From positions 372,001 to 436,000 of the forward strand of contig NZ_FQWO01000001.1 of the NCBI RefSeq assembly GCF_900129705.1: a DNA stretch of 64,000 nucleotides, given 5' to 3'. The notes beneath the pieces were generated by a model. It was not told the DNA's origin. It saw only the letters and a program-made list of their open reading frames with translations, and did no database searches. This stretch comes from Flavobacterium granuli. GTDB taxonomy: Bacteria; Bacteroidota; Bacteroidia; Flavobacteriales; Flavobacteriaceae. Positions 7,915 to 17,098 of the stretch are shown here, in pieces; positions within the stretch are counted from its first letter, which is position 1; each line of letters starts with the position of its first letter. Made by a program: the position numbers and the translations under genes.

Positions 7915-9690
7915 TTAAAAAAATCGTTTAAAAATTGTTTGCTGTTCGCTATCTGAATATTCGGCAATTACCTGTTTAGACCAGTCAAAATCAAACTTAC
8001 CAAACTTACTCTCATCCGTGCTTAAATCAATCTCATCTTCATTGAAAGTAAGAATATATTGAAAATTATGCAGTTCGTTTGATTTGTGGTACATATAGTT
8101 CAAAACATTGGATACTGTTTTGTTTGATATGGCGTGGAATACACCGTCGTGTACAAGAAAATCCGGGAAATTCCGTTTATCTATGCTGCTTTTTAAGAAT
8201 ACCATTAAATCATACGCTACAATTTTTAAACGCTCTTGTCCTAAAGCATCTGCTTTGGGAATTTCCAAACTTATTTTAAAAGGCAATTGATTTCTTGGCG
8301 AAGTAGAGTTCAATGTGACATTAAAATAAGAATTATCAAATTCTTCATCCAGATAAATAGCATTCTCAAGAATTTGTTGAAATAATAATCTCAATTCATC
8401 AAGATATGATTGTTGCTTATTTAGCTCGCTAACAATATCTCTTTTTAATTCAGCGATTACAATATTTGAGTTTCCTAATATTTCCTCTATTTCGTCAATT
8501 TCTCTTACAATGGACGTATTTCGTTCCAAAAGTGTTTTTTCATTCACTAATCTCTCATATGTACTTTCAATTCTATCTAATGCTCCTCTTTCTTTTAATA
8601 GGGAAAATAATTGACTTCTGTTCTTCTCTAATTTTTCAAGCTGTTTTAAACTTTGGTCTATTGATGATTGTAATTTTTTCTCTTCCTCCAATAGATATTT
8701 ATTTCTATTTGAAAGAAGTTGCTTTTTAAAATCTATAACTTCATCAAGACTTTTTTTCACAAAGTTGCCAAAAGTAGCTACAGTTTCGTTATAGAGTTTA
8801 CGTATTTTGTCCAGGTCAATTGAAGCAACATCGTTGTATGAGGATTTTAGTTTTTCTAACTTCCGATTTGTGTTATGATAGCTTGCAGATTGCTCATTGA
8901 TTTCAGATATAACTTGATTTAATTTTTGCTCTATCTCTTTGTGATTTGCAAGAAAATTATACTCTTTCAGACTATTTTCGAGAGCTGTAATGTCTTTTTC
9001 AATTTTTAATCGTTCGGTTCTAAATTCCTGAATATCCTTACCAGTATCTGCTTTAACTTTTTCAGACAATGATTTTACGGTGTTATTATATCTTTCATAT
9101 TCAGAAGAGACTTCATTATATTTTAGAAGTGTTTTTGTTGGAAGATTAAGCAAATAAAAATTGTATAATGCCTTTTCTCTTGCATTAGCATTGTATGAAA
9201 CAAAATTTAAAGGGTCAGCTCTCTGTTGGCTTTGCAAATCATCCTTAACAAAAAATTCCATCAATGTCCCATATCTTTTTCCTTCAAAGAACACTTCATT
9301 ATTCTCCGTTGGAAAAAATATCCCTTCCAGCAATTTGGGCATTTCCGATTTTTCGTACTCATCAAAAGTATCAGGTCGTTTTCCAAAGAATATTTTTTTG
9401 GTTTCAGCAAAACTTCGCCTGATAAAATATTTTTGTCCTTGTACTTCAAATTCTAAAGTAATTGTGTGTTCATCGTCTCTTAAAAAGTCATATTTTTTAT
9501 GTCCAAATCTTTTTTCTGCTTTGCCGCTTAATAAAGTAAAATCGACAAGTCTTACCAATGTGGACTTGCCAATACCATTAATTCCTCTTGCAGCCTTATC
9601 CCCTGAATATTTACCCAATATGATGTTTATTCCATTGTGAAATGGAACAGCATCTATGAGGTTGGTTTCTGAATATATTCTAATTAACAT
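7915..9690 (-). CDS. DUF2326 SMC-like ATPase of an ABC-3C system
   Basis: A 591-residue SMC/RecN-like ATPase. Walker A GINGIGKST lies at 36-44. A long coiled coil rich in E, K, L and Q fills about 190-420. The C-terminal part carries a Walker B-like DFLVHDG segment. This layout fits the DUF2326 ATPases of ABC three-component (ABC-3C) conflict systems, which are thought to sense invasion and release an effector. It overlaps the middle-component gene upstream by 11 nt and abuts the HEPN gene downstream. Strongly AT-rich compared with the flanking tra genes. Confidence 0.85.
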   Translation of the reverse strand: MLIRIYSETNLIDAVPFHNGINIILGKYSGDKAARGINGIGKSTLVRLVDFTLLSGKAEKRFGHKKYDFLRDDEHTITLEFEVQGQKYFIRRSFAETKKIFFGKRPDTFDEYEKSEMPKLLEGIFFPTENNEVFFEGKRYGTLMEFFVKDDLQSQQRADPLNFVSYNANAREKALYNFYLLNLPTKTLLKYNEVSSEYERYNNTVKSLSEKVKADTGKDIQEFRTERLKIEKDITALENSLKEYNFLANHKEIEQKLNQVISEINEQSASYHNTNRKLEKLKSSYNDVASIDLDKIRKLYNETVATFGNFVKKSLDEVIDFKKQLLSNRNKYLLEEEKKLQSSIDQSLKQLEKLEKNRSQLFSLLKERGALDRIESTYERLVNEKTLLERNTSIVREIDEIEEILGNSNIVIAELKRDIVSELNKQQSYLDELRLLFQQILENAIYLDEEFDNSYFNVTLNSTSPRNQLPFKISLEIPKADALGQERLKIVAYDLMVFLKSSIDKRNFPDFLVHDGVFHAISNKTVSNVLNYMYHKSNELHNFQYILTFNEDEIDLSTDESKFGKFDFDWSKQVIAEYSDSEQQTIFKRFF

Positions 9691-9973
9691 CGTTGTCGAA
9701 TAAACTTGTTTGAATTTCTTCTTCGTTTTCTTTCTTCACTAATTTTATTTTATATCCCTTTTTATCAATACTACCAAGCGTATGCAAAAAAGTTAAAGCA
9801 TAAAGGAAAAGGTCTGGAGTTCTTTCTTTATCCCTGTTTAAAAATTTACTCATCACATCATCCACAATAACATACTTATTCTTGTACGGGGAATTCCCCA
9901 TAATACTTATAATGTCTGCTCCCAATACCATCAGGTTGGTTTTAAGATTGCTTTCTGGCTGAGGTAATATCAT
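9680..9973 (-). CDS. ABC-3C middle component 6-like protein
   Basis: A 97-residue protein of the kind described as middle component 6 of ABC three-component systems. It starts MILPQPESNLKTNL, has a helix with ADIISIMG, and a small winged-helix-like core (VIVDDVMSKF, LFLYALTFLHTLG). Its start overlaps the stop of the effector gene by four bases (ATGA), and its 3' end overlaps the ATPase gene. Such middle components are thought to bridge ATPase and effector. The assignment rests on sequence pattern and context. Confidence 0.78.
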   Translation of the reverse strand: MILPQPESNLKTNLMVLGADIISIMGNSPYKNKYVIVDDVMSKFLNRDKERTPDLFLYALTFLHTLGSIDKKGYKIKLVKKENEEEIQTSLFDNDVN

Positions 9974-10890
9974 AGTTCATTTTCTGTTTTTCTGCCTATT
10001 AAGCATTGTTCAAACATATAAAGCAATATAGATTTAACACATTTTACATACTCATCATCTTTAATGTTTCCATATGCTATTGTGTATTGGTCTGTTAGAT
10101 TATATAACCTTTCTTTAAAATTGCCAGAAAGTTTATTGTAATCATTTATTATTCTTCTTTTTAGAGTGTTAATTTCATCATCATTATATCCCGAAAGTAT
10201 ATTGGTAATCGTATTAAATTCTTCCATTACCAACATCATCTCCGAATTCATTCCATCCCAATCTTCCTGTTCAAAGTTGAGTTCGATTTTCTTCTGAGGG
10301 GGGACTAATGTTTTTTTGTCAAAATGCAGAGCTTTATCTTCTTCAGTTGGAGCATTCAGTAAATCATTGATAATATCTTGTATATAGTCTTGTATGAAGA
10401 AATTCTCAATTCCCAAATAGGCTGCAAGTTTTCGCTTTTTACTTGATACAAGTTCATCAATAATGGGAAGGAGTTGATCTATACCTTTAATCAAAGTATT
10501 ACCATCCAAAGCCTGAATTAGAGTAAATTGCTCCGGCGATACTTCGTGATTTACATACATTTCCCAATTTGGAAATTTATCTTTCCAGTTTTTCTGATAT
10601 TTTTCAAAATCGCCCTCCTTGTTTTTAGCTCCTAAGACTTTTGTTTCAAAATCTGGTTTGTTGTACTTTCTTGGAGCATAGCAAGCCAATATCTTTTGTT
10701 CAGGCAAAACAGTACCGTCATTGCCTTTGTCTTTATTCCTTCTGATAGGGATATAATTATCGACACCATATTTCAAAAGAAACAGTTCATCAATAAATTC
10801 CTCGAACTCAAATCCCTCTTTGGATTGAATTTGCATTTTAAAAGCATTCTTTAGTAATTTATCCATATACAAATCAGAGTTCCAAATCAA
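9970..10890 (-). CDS. ABC-3C effector, nuclease-like N-terminus
   Basis: A 306-residue protein. The N-terminal 75 residues have a restriction-endonuclease-like order: a Glu-rich helix (EGFEFEEFIDELF, 25-37), a strand, then GNDG at 56-59 and a strand ending ACYAP at 69-73. This resembles PD-(D/E)xK-type domains, although the usual (E/Q)xK is not clean. The remainder is helical and resembles the C-terminal domain of ABC-3C effectors. It lies between Xre regulator and middle component, overlapping both (17 and 4 nt). The nuclease assignment is inference; effector position in the operon is firm. Confidence 0.7.
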   Translation of the reverse strand: MIWNSDLYMDKLLKNAFKMQIQSKEGFEFEEFIDELFLLKYGVDNYIPIRRNKDKGNDGTVLPEQKILACYAPRKYNKPDFETKVLGAKNKEGDFEKYQKNWKDKFPNWEMYVNHEVSPEQFTLIQALDGNTLIKGIDQLLPIIDELVSSKKRKLAAYLGIENFFIQDYIQDIINDLLNAPTEEDKALHFDKKTLVPPQKKIELNFEQEDWDGMNSEMMLVMEEFNTITNILSGYNDDEINTLKRRIINDYNKLSGNFKERLYNLTDQYTIAYGNIKDDEYVKCVKSILLYMFEQCLIGRKTENEL

Positions 10891-11089
10891 TTTTCACTGT
10901 ACCATCAAATCCCTTCTCTACTATCTCTTTAAGGGTTTGCAGTTTAATATTATTACCATAATCAGTTTCTACTTTCGATATATAACTCCTTTTCTTACCC
11001 ACTTTTTGAGCTAATTGTTCCTGAGTTAATTGCCGTTGCTCTCTGGCTTCTTTCAGCATCTCACCAATATGTCTACCCGATATTTTCAT
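10874..11089 (-). CDS. Xre-family HTH regulator of the ABC-3C cassette
   Basis: A 71-residue helix-turn-helix protein: a classical Xre HTH (MLKEAREQRQLTQEQLAQKVG, then RSYISKVE) and a short tail (FDGTVKIDLEL). I chose the ATG at 11089. A longer in-frame start at 11149 lies upstream of the recognised promoter boxes and would add 20 unrelated residues. It is the first gene of the leftward operon and overlaps the effector gene by 17 nt. Likely a repressor of its own operon that keeps the toxic components low. Confidence 0.82.
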   Translation of the reverse strand: MKISGRHIGEMLKEAREQRQLTQEQLAQKVGKKRSYISKVETDYGNNIKLQTLKEIVEKGFDGTVKIDLEL

Positions 11090-11126
11090 CTTAAAGTGAT
11101 TAAAAATAGACTTTACTATTATTGTA

Positions 11127-11157
11127 CAAATGTAATTTAAAAGTTGCATTGAACCAA
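11127..11157 (-). promoter_or_regulatory. promoter of the ABC-3C operon
   Basis: On the minus strand a TTG (11157-11155) is followed after 20 bases by TACATTTG (11134-11127). This matches the Bacteroidetes pattern TTG-N19/20-TAnnTTTG. It places the transcript start about 30 bases before the chosen ATG of the Xre gene. Confidence 0.7.
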
Positions 11158-11221
11158 CTGTTAATTGTAGAAAAAGACCTCTGGTTTTAGAACTTCTGCT
11201 TTGGACAGCCTCCTTCTAAAA

Positions 11222-11256
11222 AGCCACTCAACGCCAAATAATACCTCTGACTGCCA
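11222..11256 (+). repeat. GCCAAACAC-type ICE repeat, degenerate copy 4
   Basis: Sequence with CACTCAACGCCAAATAATACC followed by TCTGACTGCCAC. The spacing is that of the other copies but the core is altered to GCCAAATAATACC. It lies ahead of traE. Confidence 0.45.
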
Positions 11257-11283
11257 CTTTTTTAGACTGCCTCAATTTCCATA

Positions 11284-11313
11284 ACACCTTTGTCCCGAAA
11301 GCCTACAAGGTGT
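11284..11313 (+). promoter_or_regulatory. hairpin in traE leader
   Basis: ACACCTTTGT and ACAAGGTGT pair (one bulge) around a CCCGAAAGCCT loop, about 30 nt upstream of the traE start. No T-run follows, so a leader or regulatory hairpin is more likely than a terminator. Confidence 0.4.
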
Positions 11314-11344
11314 GGGTCAAGGATTAAATTAATGTGTTTCAATT

Positions 11345-11653
11345 ATGGAAAAACAAAGAAAAAAAGTTTTGCTGACAGCCGCCGTGGCTATGTTGTCAGA
11401 AATTGGTGCCTTCGCACAGGGAAACGGCACGGCTGGCATCAACGAGGCTACCCAAATGGTAACGTCCTATTTCGAACCCGCAACCCAATTAATTTACGCC
11501 ATCGGTGCGGTCGTGGGCTTAATCGGAGGCGTTAAGGTGTACAACAAATTCAGTTCGGGCGACCCCGACACAAGCAAGACGGCGGCATCGTGGTTTGGTG
11601 CGTGTATCTTCTTAATCGTTGCGGCGACTGTTCTGCGTTCATTCTTCCTTTAA
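11345..11653 (+). CDS. traE: TraE (DUF4134), pilin-like membrane protein
   Basis: A 102-residue protein with an N-terminal signal or membrane segment ending near ...IGAFAQG (about 24) and two further hydrophobic helices (about 45-65 and 85-101). Size, the IYAIGAVVGLIGGVKVYNKF segment and position before traF and traG match DUF4134/TraE, the VirB2-like component of Bacteroidetes conjugation systems. It opens the second transfer block after the cargo cassette. It probably has its own promoter, since the inserted cassette runs the other way. Confidence 0.9.
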   Translation: MEKQRKKVLLTAAVAMLSEIGAFAQGNGTAGINEATQMVTSYFEPATQLIYAIGAVVGLIGGVKVYNKFSSGDPDTSKTAASWFGACIFLIVAATVLRSFFL

Positions 11654-11664
11654 TCTTTTGCCTT

Positions 11665-11994
11665 ATGAACTACAATATCAACAAAGGCATTGGGAGAACG
11701 GTGGAATTTAAGGGACTGAAAGCACAATACCTGTTCATATTCGCAGGCGGACTGCTCGGTACGCTTATCCTCGTGATGATACTGTATATGGCAGGTGTAA
11801 ACTCTTATATCTGCCTGTTCCTCGGAGCAGGCGGTGCTTCGCTCATTGTGTGGCAGACCTTTTCACTGAACAGGAAGTACGGCGAACACGGACTAATGAA
11901 AATCGGAGCAGGAAAAAGACATCCCCGATACATCATCTGCCGCAAGCCTGTACATCGCTATTTAAAATTCACTCCAAAATCGAATGCCCTATGA
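11665..11994 (+). CDS. traF: TraF (DUF4133), VirB3-like membrane protein
   Basis: The ATG at 11665 gives 109 residues beginning MNYNINKGIGR, the conserved start of DUF4133 proteins; a longer in-frame start upstream lies inside traE and is not used. Two membrane helices lie at about 25-45 and 47-65, the second followed by a basic cytoplasmic tail. It has the size and position of a VirB3-like protein paired with the VirB4 ATPase. Its stop overlaps the traG start by four bases (ATGA), showing translational coupling. Confidence 0.88.
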   Translation: MNYNINKGIGRTVEFKGLKAQYLFIFAGGLLGTLILVMILYMAGVNSYICLFLGAGGASLIVWQTFSLNRKYGEHGLMKIGAGKRHPRYIICRKPVHRYLKFTPKSNAL

Positions 11995-14495
11995 GAAACG
12001 TATCAAAGACAACAACACTGGAAAACAAATTTCCTTTGTTGGCAGTAGAAAACAACTGCATTCTTTCCAAAGATGCAGACATTACCGCCTGTTTCGAGGT
12101 GCGTTTGCCAGAACTGTTCACGGTAGCTTCTGCGGAATATGAAGCCATTCATTCCGCCTGGCACAAGGCTATCAAGACTTTACCGGATTTTACGGTCATT
12201 CACAAACAGGATTGGTACATCAAAGAAAACTACACTCCCGATTTGGCAAAGGAAGACCAAAGTTTTTTGGCTAAATCCTACCAACGCCATTTTAATGAGC
12301 GACCGTTCCTAAACCATTATTGTTACCTGTTCCTGACCAAGACCACTAAGGAAAGAATGCGGATGCAAAGCAACTTTAGTTCGCTTTGCAAAGGTACGCT
12401 GATACCAAAGGAAATCAGGGACAAGGAAACGATACATCGCTTTATGGAAGCCGTTGCACAGTTTGAGCGTATCGTGAACGATAGTAGTTTTGTAAGCCTG
12501 CGACGTTTGACCGAAGAAGACATTATTGGTACGGATGAAAAGCAGGGATTGCTGGAACAATACCTTACACTATCAAAAGAAGCTGGAGCACCAATGCAGG
12601 ACATCGCACTCTCAGCGGAAGAAGTTCGTATCGGGAACAAAAGGTTGAGCCTGCATACTTTGTCCGATACGGACGACCTGCCGGGAACCGTTTCGGCTGA
12701 TACCCGTTTTGAAAAACTATCTACCGACCGGAGCGACTGCCGTTTATCGTTCGCTGCACCTGTTGGATTACTGTTAAGCTGTAATCATATTTACAATCAA
12801 TATTTATTCTTGGATAACAGTGAATCCAATCTCCAAAAGTTTGAGAAGTCCGCAAGGAATATGCACTCTTTGGCAAGGTATAGCAGAGCAAACCAAATCA
12901 ACAAAGAGTGGATAGAAAAATACCTGAACGAAGCACATTCGTTCGGTCTTTCTTCCATAAGGGCACACTTCAACATTATGGCTTGGTCGGAAGACCCTGC
13001 AGAACTGAAACAGTTGAAGAACGATTGTGGAAGTGCGCTGGCACTAATGGAGTGTAAGCCCAGACACAACACTACGGATGTAGCCACTTTGTACTGGGCA
13101 GGAATGCCGGGCAATGCAGGCGATTTTCCGAGTGAGGAAAGTTTTTACACTTTTATAGAGCATGCATTGTGTTTCTTCACAGAAGAAACGAATTACCACA
13201 ATTCGCCCTCTCCTTTCGGTATCAAAATGGCTGACCGCCTGACCGGAAAGCCTATCCATCTGGATATATCGGATTTGCCGATGAAACGTGGTATTATCAC
13301 GAACCGCAATAAGTTTATACTTGGCCCGTCAGGTTCGGGAAAATCTTTCTTTACCAACCATATGGTTAGGCAGTATTACGAGCAGGGTGCACACGTGCTT
13401 CTCGTAGATACAGGTAATAGCTATCAGGGCTTATGCGAACTCATCAAAGGAAAAACCAAAGGCGAAGACGGCGTTTACTTCACTTATACAGAAGACAACC
13501 CGATTGCCTTTAACCCTTTCTATACCGATGATGGCGTGTTCGACATTGAGAAGCGTGAAAGTGTCAAGACTTTGATACTGACACTCTGGAAACGTGATGA
13601 TGAACCACCAACCCGTTCGGAAGAAGTGGCATTGTCCAATGCCGTGAGCGGCTATATCGAACGCATCAAACAGCACAGCGAATTTCCTTCCTTCAATGGT
13701 TTTTATGAATATGTAAAAAGAGATTACCGCGAGGTATTGGAAGAAAAACAAGTTCGTGAAAAAGACTTTGACATCGCCAATTTTCTTAATGTATTGGAAC
13801 CCTATTACAAAGGTGGTGAGTATGATTATCTGTTGAACTCCGATAAGCAGTTAGACCTGCTTTCCAAACGCTTTATCGTGTTTGAAATTGATGCGATTAA
13901 AGACCACAAAATCCTTTTTCCCATCGTGACCATCATCATTATGGAGGTCTTCATCAACAAAATGCGCAGGCTCAAAGGTATCCGTAAACTCATACTGATT
14001 GAGGAAGCGTGGAAAGCCATTGCCAAAGAAGGTATGGCGGAATACATAAAATATTTGTTTAAAACCGTCAGAAAATATTTTGGTGAAGCGATTGTGGTAA
14101 CGCAGGAGGTCGATGATATTATCCAGTCACCCATCGTCAAAGAAAGTATCATCAACAATAGTGATTGCAAGATCCTTTTGGATCAACGCAAATATATGAA
14201 CAAGTTTGATGATATACAGGCGATGCTGGGGCTTACGGATAAGGAAAAAGGGCAGGTACTTTCTATCAATATGAACAACGATGCAAGCCGACTCTACAAA
14301 GAGGTTTGGATAGGTTTAGGTGGTACGCATTCGGCAGTTTATGCCACCGAAGTTAGTTTGGAGGAATACCTCGCATACACAACAGAAGAAACCGAAAAAC
14401 TGGAAGTGATGCAATTAGCTTCCGAATTGGACGGAAACGTAGAACTCGCCATTAAGCATATCGCAATGGAAAGGCGGGACAAAGCAAATCAATAA
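11991..14495 (+). CDS. traG: TraG, VirB4-type conjugation ATPase
   Basis: Main ATPase of the mating channel, 834 residues from the ATG at 11991. An in-frame upstream start at 11850 lies inside traF and is rejected because the ATGA overlap marks the coupled start. The N-terminal half is the VirB4 region without motifs. Walker A GPSGSGKS lies at 445-452, followed by LLVDTGNSY; Walker B LILIEEAW is at 667-674, and a late TQEVDD segment is typical of the family. No disruption is seen, so the transfer system may be functional. Confidence 0.95.
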   Translation: MRNVSKTTTLENKFPLLAVENNCILSKDADITACFEVRLPELFTVASAEYEAIHSAWHKAIKTLPDFTVIHKQDWYIKENYTPDLAKEDQSFLAKSYQRHFNERPFLNHYCYLFLTKTTKERMRMQSNFSSLCKGTLIPKEIRDKETIHRFMEAVAQFERIVNDSSFVSLRRLTEEDIIGTDEKQGLLEQYLTLSKEAGAPMQDIALSAEEVRIGNKRLSLHTLSDTDDLPGTVSADTRFEKLSTDRSDCRLSFAAPVGLLLSCNHIYNQYLFLDNSESNLQKFEKSARNMHSLARYSRANQINKEWIEKYLNEAHSFGLSSIRAHFNIMAWSEDPAELKQLKNDCGSALALMECKPRHNTTDVATLYWAGMPGNAGDFPSEESFYTFIEHALCFFTEETNYHNSPSPFGIKMADRLTGKPIHLDISDLPMKRGIITNRNKFILGPSGSGKSFFTNHMVRQYYEQGAHVLLVDTGNSYQGLCELIKGKTKGEDGVYFTYTEDNPIAFNPFYTDDGVFDIEKRESVKTLILTLWKRDDEPPTRSEEVALSNAVSGYIERIKQHSEFPSFNGFYEYVKRDYREVLEEKQVREKDFDIANFLNVLEPYYKGGEYDYLLNSDKQLDLLSKRFIVFEIDAIKDHKILFPIVTIIIMEVFINKMRRLKGIRKLILIEEAWKAIAKEGMAEYIKYLFKTVRKYFGEAIVVTQEVDDIIQSPIVKESIINNSDCKILLDQRKYMNKFDDIQAMLGLTDKEKGQVLSINMNNDASRLYKEVWIGLGGTHSAVYATEVSLEEYLAYTTEETEKLEVMQLASELDGNVELAIKHIAMERRDKANQ

Positions 14496-14521
14496 TCATT
14501 AATATTTTAAAATTCAAGAAA

Positions 14522-15154
14522 ATGAAAAAAATCCTTTTTATGGTGTGTACGGCACTAATGCTCGCCGTAGCACCGTCAGCGAAAGCACAATGGGTAGTAA
14601 CCGACCCTACAAATCTGGCATCGGGTATTCTTAACAGTGCGAATGAAATTATACAGACTTCCTCCACGGTATCGAATGTAATTAAAAATTTCAAGGAAGT
14701 GGAAAAGGTGTATAAACAAGGTAAGGAGTATTACGACAAGCTACAAGCTGTAAATAATCTCGTAAAAGATGCCCGTAAGGTACAGCAGACCGTACTGCTT
14801 GTTGGTGACGTATCCGAAATGTATGTACAAAATTTCGGTAAGATGATGAACGACCCAAATTTTTCTGCACAGGAATTGGCCGCTATCGCCAACGGCTATT
14901 CGGCACTATTGAATGAAAGTACCGAACTGCTGAAAGAACTCAAACAGATTGTAAGCTCATCAAGCCTTTCGCTGAACGACAAAGAGCGTATGGATATTAT
15001 TGATAGAGTGTACAAAGAAGTAAAAGAATACCACAGTTTGGTACGCTACTACACCAATAAGAATATCTCCGTGAGCTTTTTGAGAGCAAAAAAACAGAAT
15101 AATACCAAAAGAGTGCTTGACCTCTATGGAACTCCTAACCAAAAATACTGGTAA
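14522..15154 (+). CDS. traI: TraI (DUF4141), exported VirB5-like protein
   Basis: A 210-residue secreted protein. It has a signal peptide at 1-22, with a probable cut after AKA before QWVV, then a mostly helical mature part. The DPTNLASGILNSANEII segment is the hallmark of DUF4141 and recalls VirB5-type minor pilus proteins. It directly follows traG; the small traH found in CTnDOT is absent here. Transferred with the rest of the block as one operon, four nt before traJ. Confidence 0.88.
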   Translation: MKKILFMVCTALMLAVAPSAKAQWVVTDPTNLASGILNSANEIIQTSSTVSNVIKNFKEVEKVYKQGKEYYDKLQAVNNLVKDARKVQQTVLLVGDVSEMYVQNFGKMMNDPNFSAQELAAIANGYSALLNESTELLKELKQIVSSSSLSLNDKERMDIIDRVYKEVKEYHSLVRYYTNKNISVSFLRAKKQNNTKRVLDLYGTPNQKYW

Positions 15155-15157
15155 GCT

Positions 15158-16153
15158 ATGGAATTTCAAAATCTTCACGAAGTCCTACGCTCATTATACG
15201 ATGAGATGCTTCCACTGTCCGCCGATATGGCGGCAGTGGCTAAAGGAGTAGCAGGTTTGGGAGCTTTGTTCTATGTCGCCATAAAAGTATGGCAGGCTTT
15301 GAGCAGAGCTGAACCCATTGATGTGTATCCTTTGCTCCGTCCGTTTGCTTTGGGGATTTGCATTATGTTTTTTCCAACTATGGTACTGGGAACAATCAAT
15401 GCCGTGTTAAGTCCAGTAGTACAAGGCACACACACAATCCTCGAAAATCAGGTGCTTGACCTCAACGATTTACAGGCTAAAAAAGACCTGTTGGAAAGGG
15501 AAGCGATGTTGCGAAATCCCGAGACGGCTTATCTCGCTTCTGACGAGGAATTTGACAAGAAGCTCGAAGAATTGGGCTGGTCGCCCTCTGATTTGGTAAC
15601 AATGTCGGGAATGTATATGGAACGTGGTATGTACAGTATGGAACAGACTGTAAAGAATTGGTTTCGCAATCTATTAGAGGTACTATTTCAGGCAGCAGCT
15701 TTGGTTATTGATACCATACGGACGTTCTTTCTAATCGTCCTGTCCATACTAGGGCCGATAGCTTTTGCGATAAGCGTGTGGGATGGTTTTCAGGCTACAC
15801 TCACACAATGGCTGACCCGATACATCAGTGTTTACCTGTGGTTGCCCGTGGCAGACTTGTTCAGTTGTATGCTTGCCAAAATACAATCCCTCATTATCGA
15901 AAAGGATATAGAAATGCTTGCCGACCCGAACTATATCCCCGATACATCCAATACTGTGTACATCATTTTTATGATAATCGGTATCGTGGGTTACTTCACT
16001 ATCCCTACGGTAACAGGCTGGATTATTCAGGCAGGCGGTGCAGGAAACTTTACCCGTAACGTAAACCAAACGGCAATGAAATCAGGCAATATAGCTGGAG
16101 CTGGAGCAGGTTCAACAGTTGGAAATATCGGTGGCAAGTTAATGGGAAAATAA
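15158..16153 (+). CDS. traJ: TraJ, VirB6-like polytopic membrane protein
   Basis: A 331-residue inner-membrane protein with hydrophobic stretches near 20-44, 62-87, 185-215 and 262-290 and a glycine/alanine-rich C-terminal tail. It fits TraJ of Bacteroidetes ICEs, a VirB6-like channel component. Gene spacing of 4 nt to traI and 22 nt to traK supports one transcription unit. No catalytic motif is expected or seen. Confidence 0.9.
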   Translation: MEFQNLHEVLRSLYDEMLPLSADMAAVAKGVAGLGALFYVAIKVWQALSRAEPIDVYPLLRPFALGICIMFFPTMVLGTINAVLSPVVQGTHTILENQVLDLNDLQAKKDLLEREAMLRNPETAYLASDEEFDKKLEELGWSPSDLVTMSGMYMERGMYSMEQTVKNWFRNLLEVLFQAAALVIDTIRTFFLIVLSILGPIAFAISVWDGFQATLTQWLTRYISVYLWLPVADLFSCMLAKIQSLIIEKDIEMLADPNYIPDTSNTVYIIFMIIGIVGYFTIPTVTGWIIQAGGAGNFTRNVNQTAMKSGNIAGAGAGSTVGNIGGKLMGK

Positions 16154-16175
16154 AAAACAATCAAATCATTTAAAA

Positions 16176-16799
16176 ATGGAATTTAAAACACTCAGAAATA
16201 TCGAAAACAGTTTTAGACAGATACGGCTATATGCCATTTTATTTGCCACACTCTGTCTAAGCGTGGTAGGATTTTCAATATGGAAATCGTACAGCTTTGC
16301 AGACGAACAACGCCAAAAAATCTATGTGCTGGATAATGGGAAATCGTTGATGCTTGCCTTATCGCAAGATGCAAGCATCAACCGACCTGTGGAAGCAAGG
16401 GAACACGTCAGGCGTTTTCACGAGCTTTTCTTTACGCTTGCTCCCGACAAGAATGCTATCGAAAGTAATATGAGCAGGGCATTCAACCTTGCCGACAAAA
16501 GTGCTTTTGACTATTACAAAGACTTGTCAGAAAAGGGTTATTACAACAGAATTATTTCTGGTAATGTTCAGCAACGCATCGAGGTCGATAGTGTTGTATG
16601 CAATTTCGACACCTATCCTTATGCGGTGCACACCTACTCCAAACAGTTCATTATCCGTTCGAGTAACGTAACCAGACGTAACCTAATTACTTCCTGCTAT
16701 CTCGTAAACTCTGTCCGTTCGGACAACAACCCGCAGGGCTTCAATATTGAAAAATTTGCGGTGATTGAAAACAAGGATATAGAAGTAATTGAACGTTAA
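16176..16799 (+). CDS. traK: TraK, VirB8-like protein
   Basis: A 207-residue bitopic membrane protein with a cytoplasmic N-terminus of about 16 residues, one helix at about 17-36 and a periplasmic domain. The NIENSFRQIRLYA and FHELFFTLAPD segments are typical of TraK. VirB8-like proteins scaffold the channel between inner membrane and the VirB9/VirB10-type core. The family is highly conserved among these elements, so the call is secure. Confidence 0.92.
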   Translation: MEFKTLRNIENSFRQIRLYAILFATLCLSVVGFSIWKSYSFADEQRQKIYVLDNGKSLMLALSQDASINRPVEAREHVRRFHELFFTLAPDKNAIESNMSRAFNLADKSAFDYYKDLSEKGYYNRIISGNVQQRIEVDSVVCNFDTYPYAVHTYSKQFIIRSSNVTRRNLITSCYLVNSVRSDNNPQGFNIEKFAVIENKDIEVIER

Positions 16800-16810
16800 A
16801 AGCTAACGAT

Positions 16811-17098
16811 ATGAAAAAAATCAGGGAAAATATGGACAGGTACTTTGACAAACTGGACGAACATTGGCGGGCATTGCCCTTGCGAAAACAGCACCAATAC
16901 ACGCTTTATTTTTTTGTGGGGTATCTACTGCTTACCGCAGGTGTCATTTGCAAAGTAGGGTACGATACCTCAAAGTCTGGTAACGATATGATCATTAAGC
17001 ATATCGAAAACCCTGTCCTCAAAAAAAGTGAAAGTCCTGCAAGATTGCAGGACACATTATTAACAATTCTAAAAAATAAGATTTATGAAAGAAAATGA
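16811..17098 (+). CDS. traL: TraL (DUF3989) small membrane protein
   Basis: A 95-residue protein with one transmembrane helix (about 35-55) between a basic cytoplasmic N-terminus (LPLRKQHQY) and a short periplasmic tail. It matches DUF3989/TraL by size, position and the LRKQHQYTLYFF pattern. Its 3' end overlaps traM by 14 nt. Function unknown beyond being part of the transfer apparatus. Confidence 0.82.
   Translation: MKKIRENMDRYFDKLDEHWRALPLRKQHQYTLYFFVGYLLLTAGVICKVGYDTSKSGNDMIIKHIENPVLKKSESPARLQDTLLTILKNKIYERK

Noticed and set aside
11290..11535. Arg-rich 81-residue frame overlapping traE
   Set aside because: It is an out-of-frame reading of traE, with the odd composition typical of a shadow frame.
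11850..11990. N-terminal extension of TraG
   Set aside because: The extension lies wholly within traF, and the ATGA overlap at 11991 marks the coupled start.
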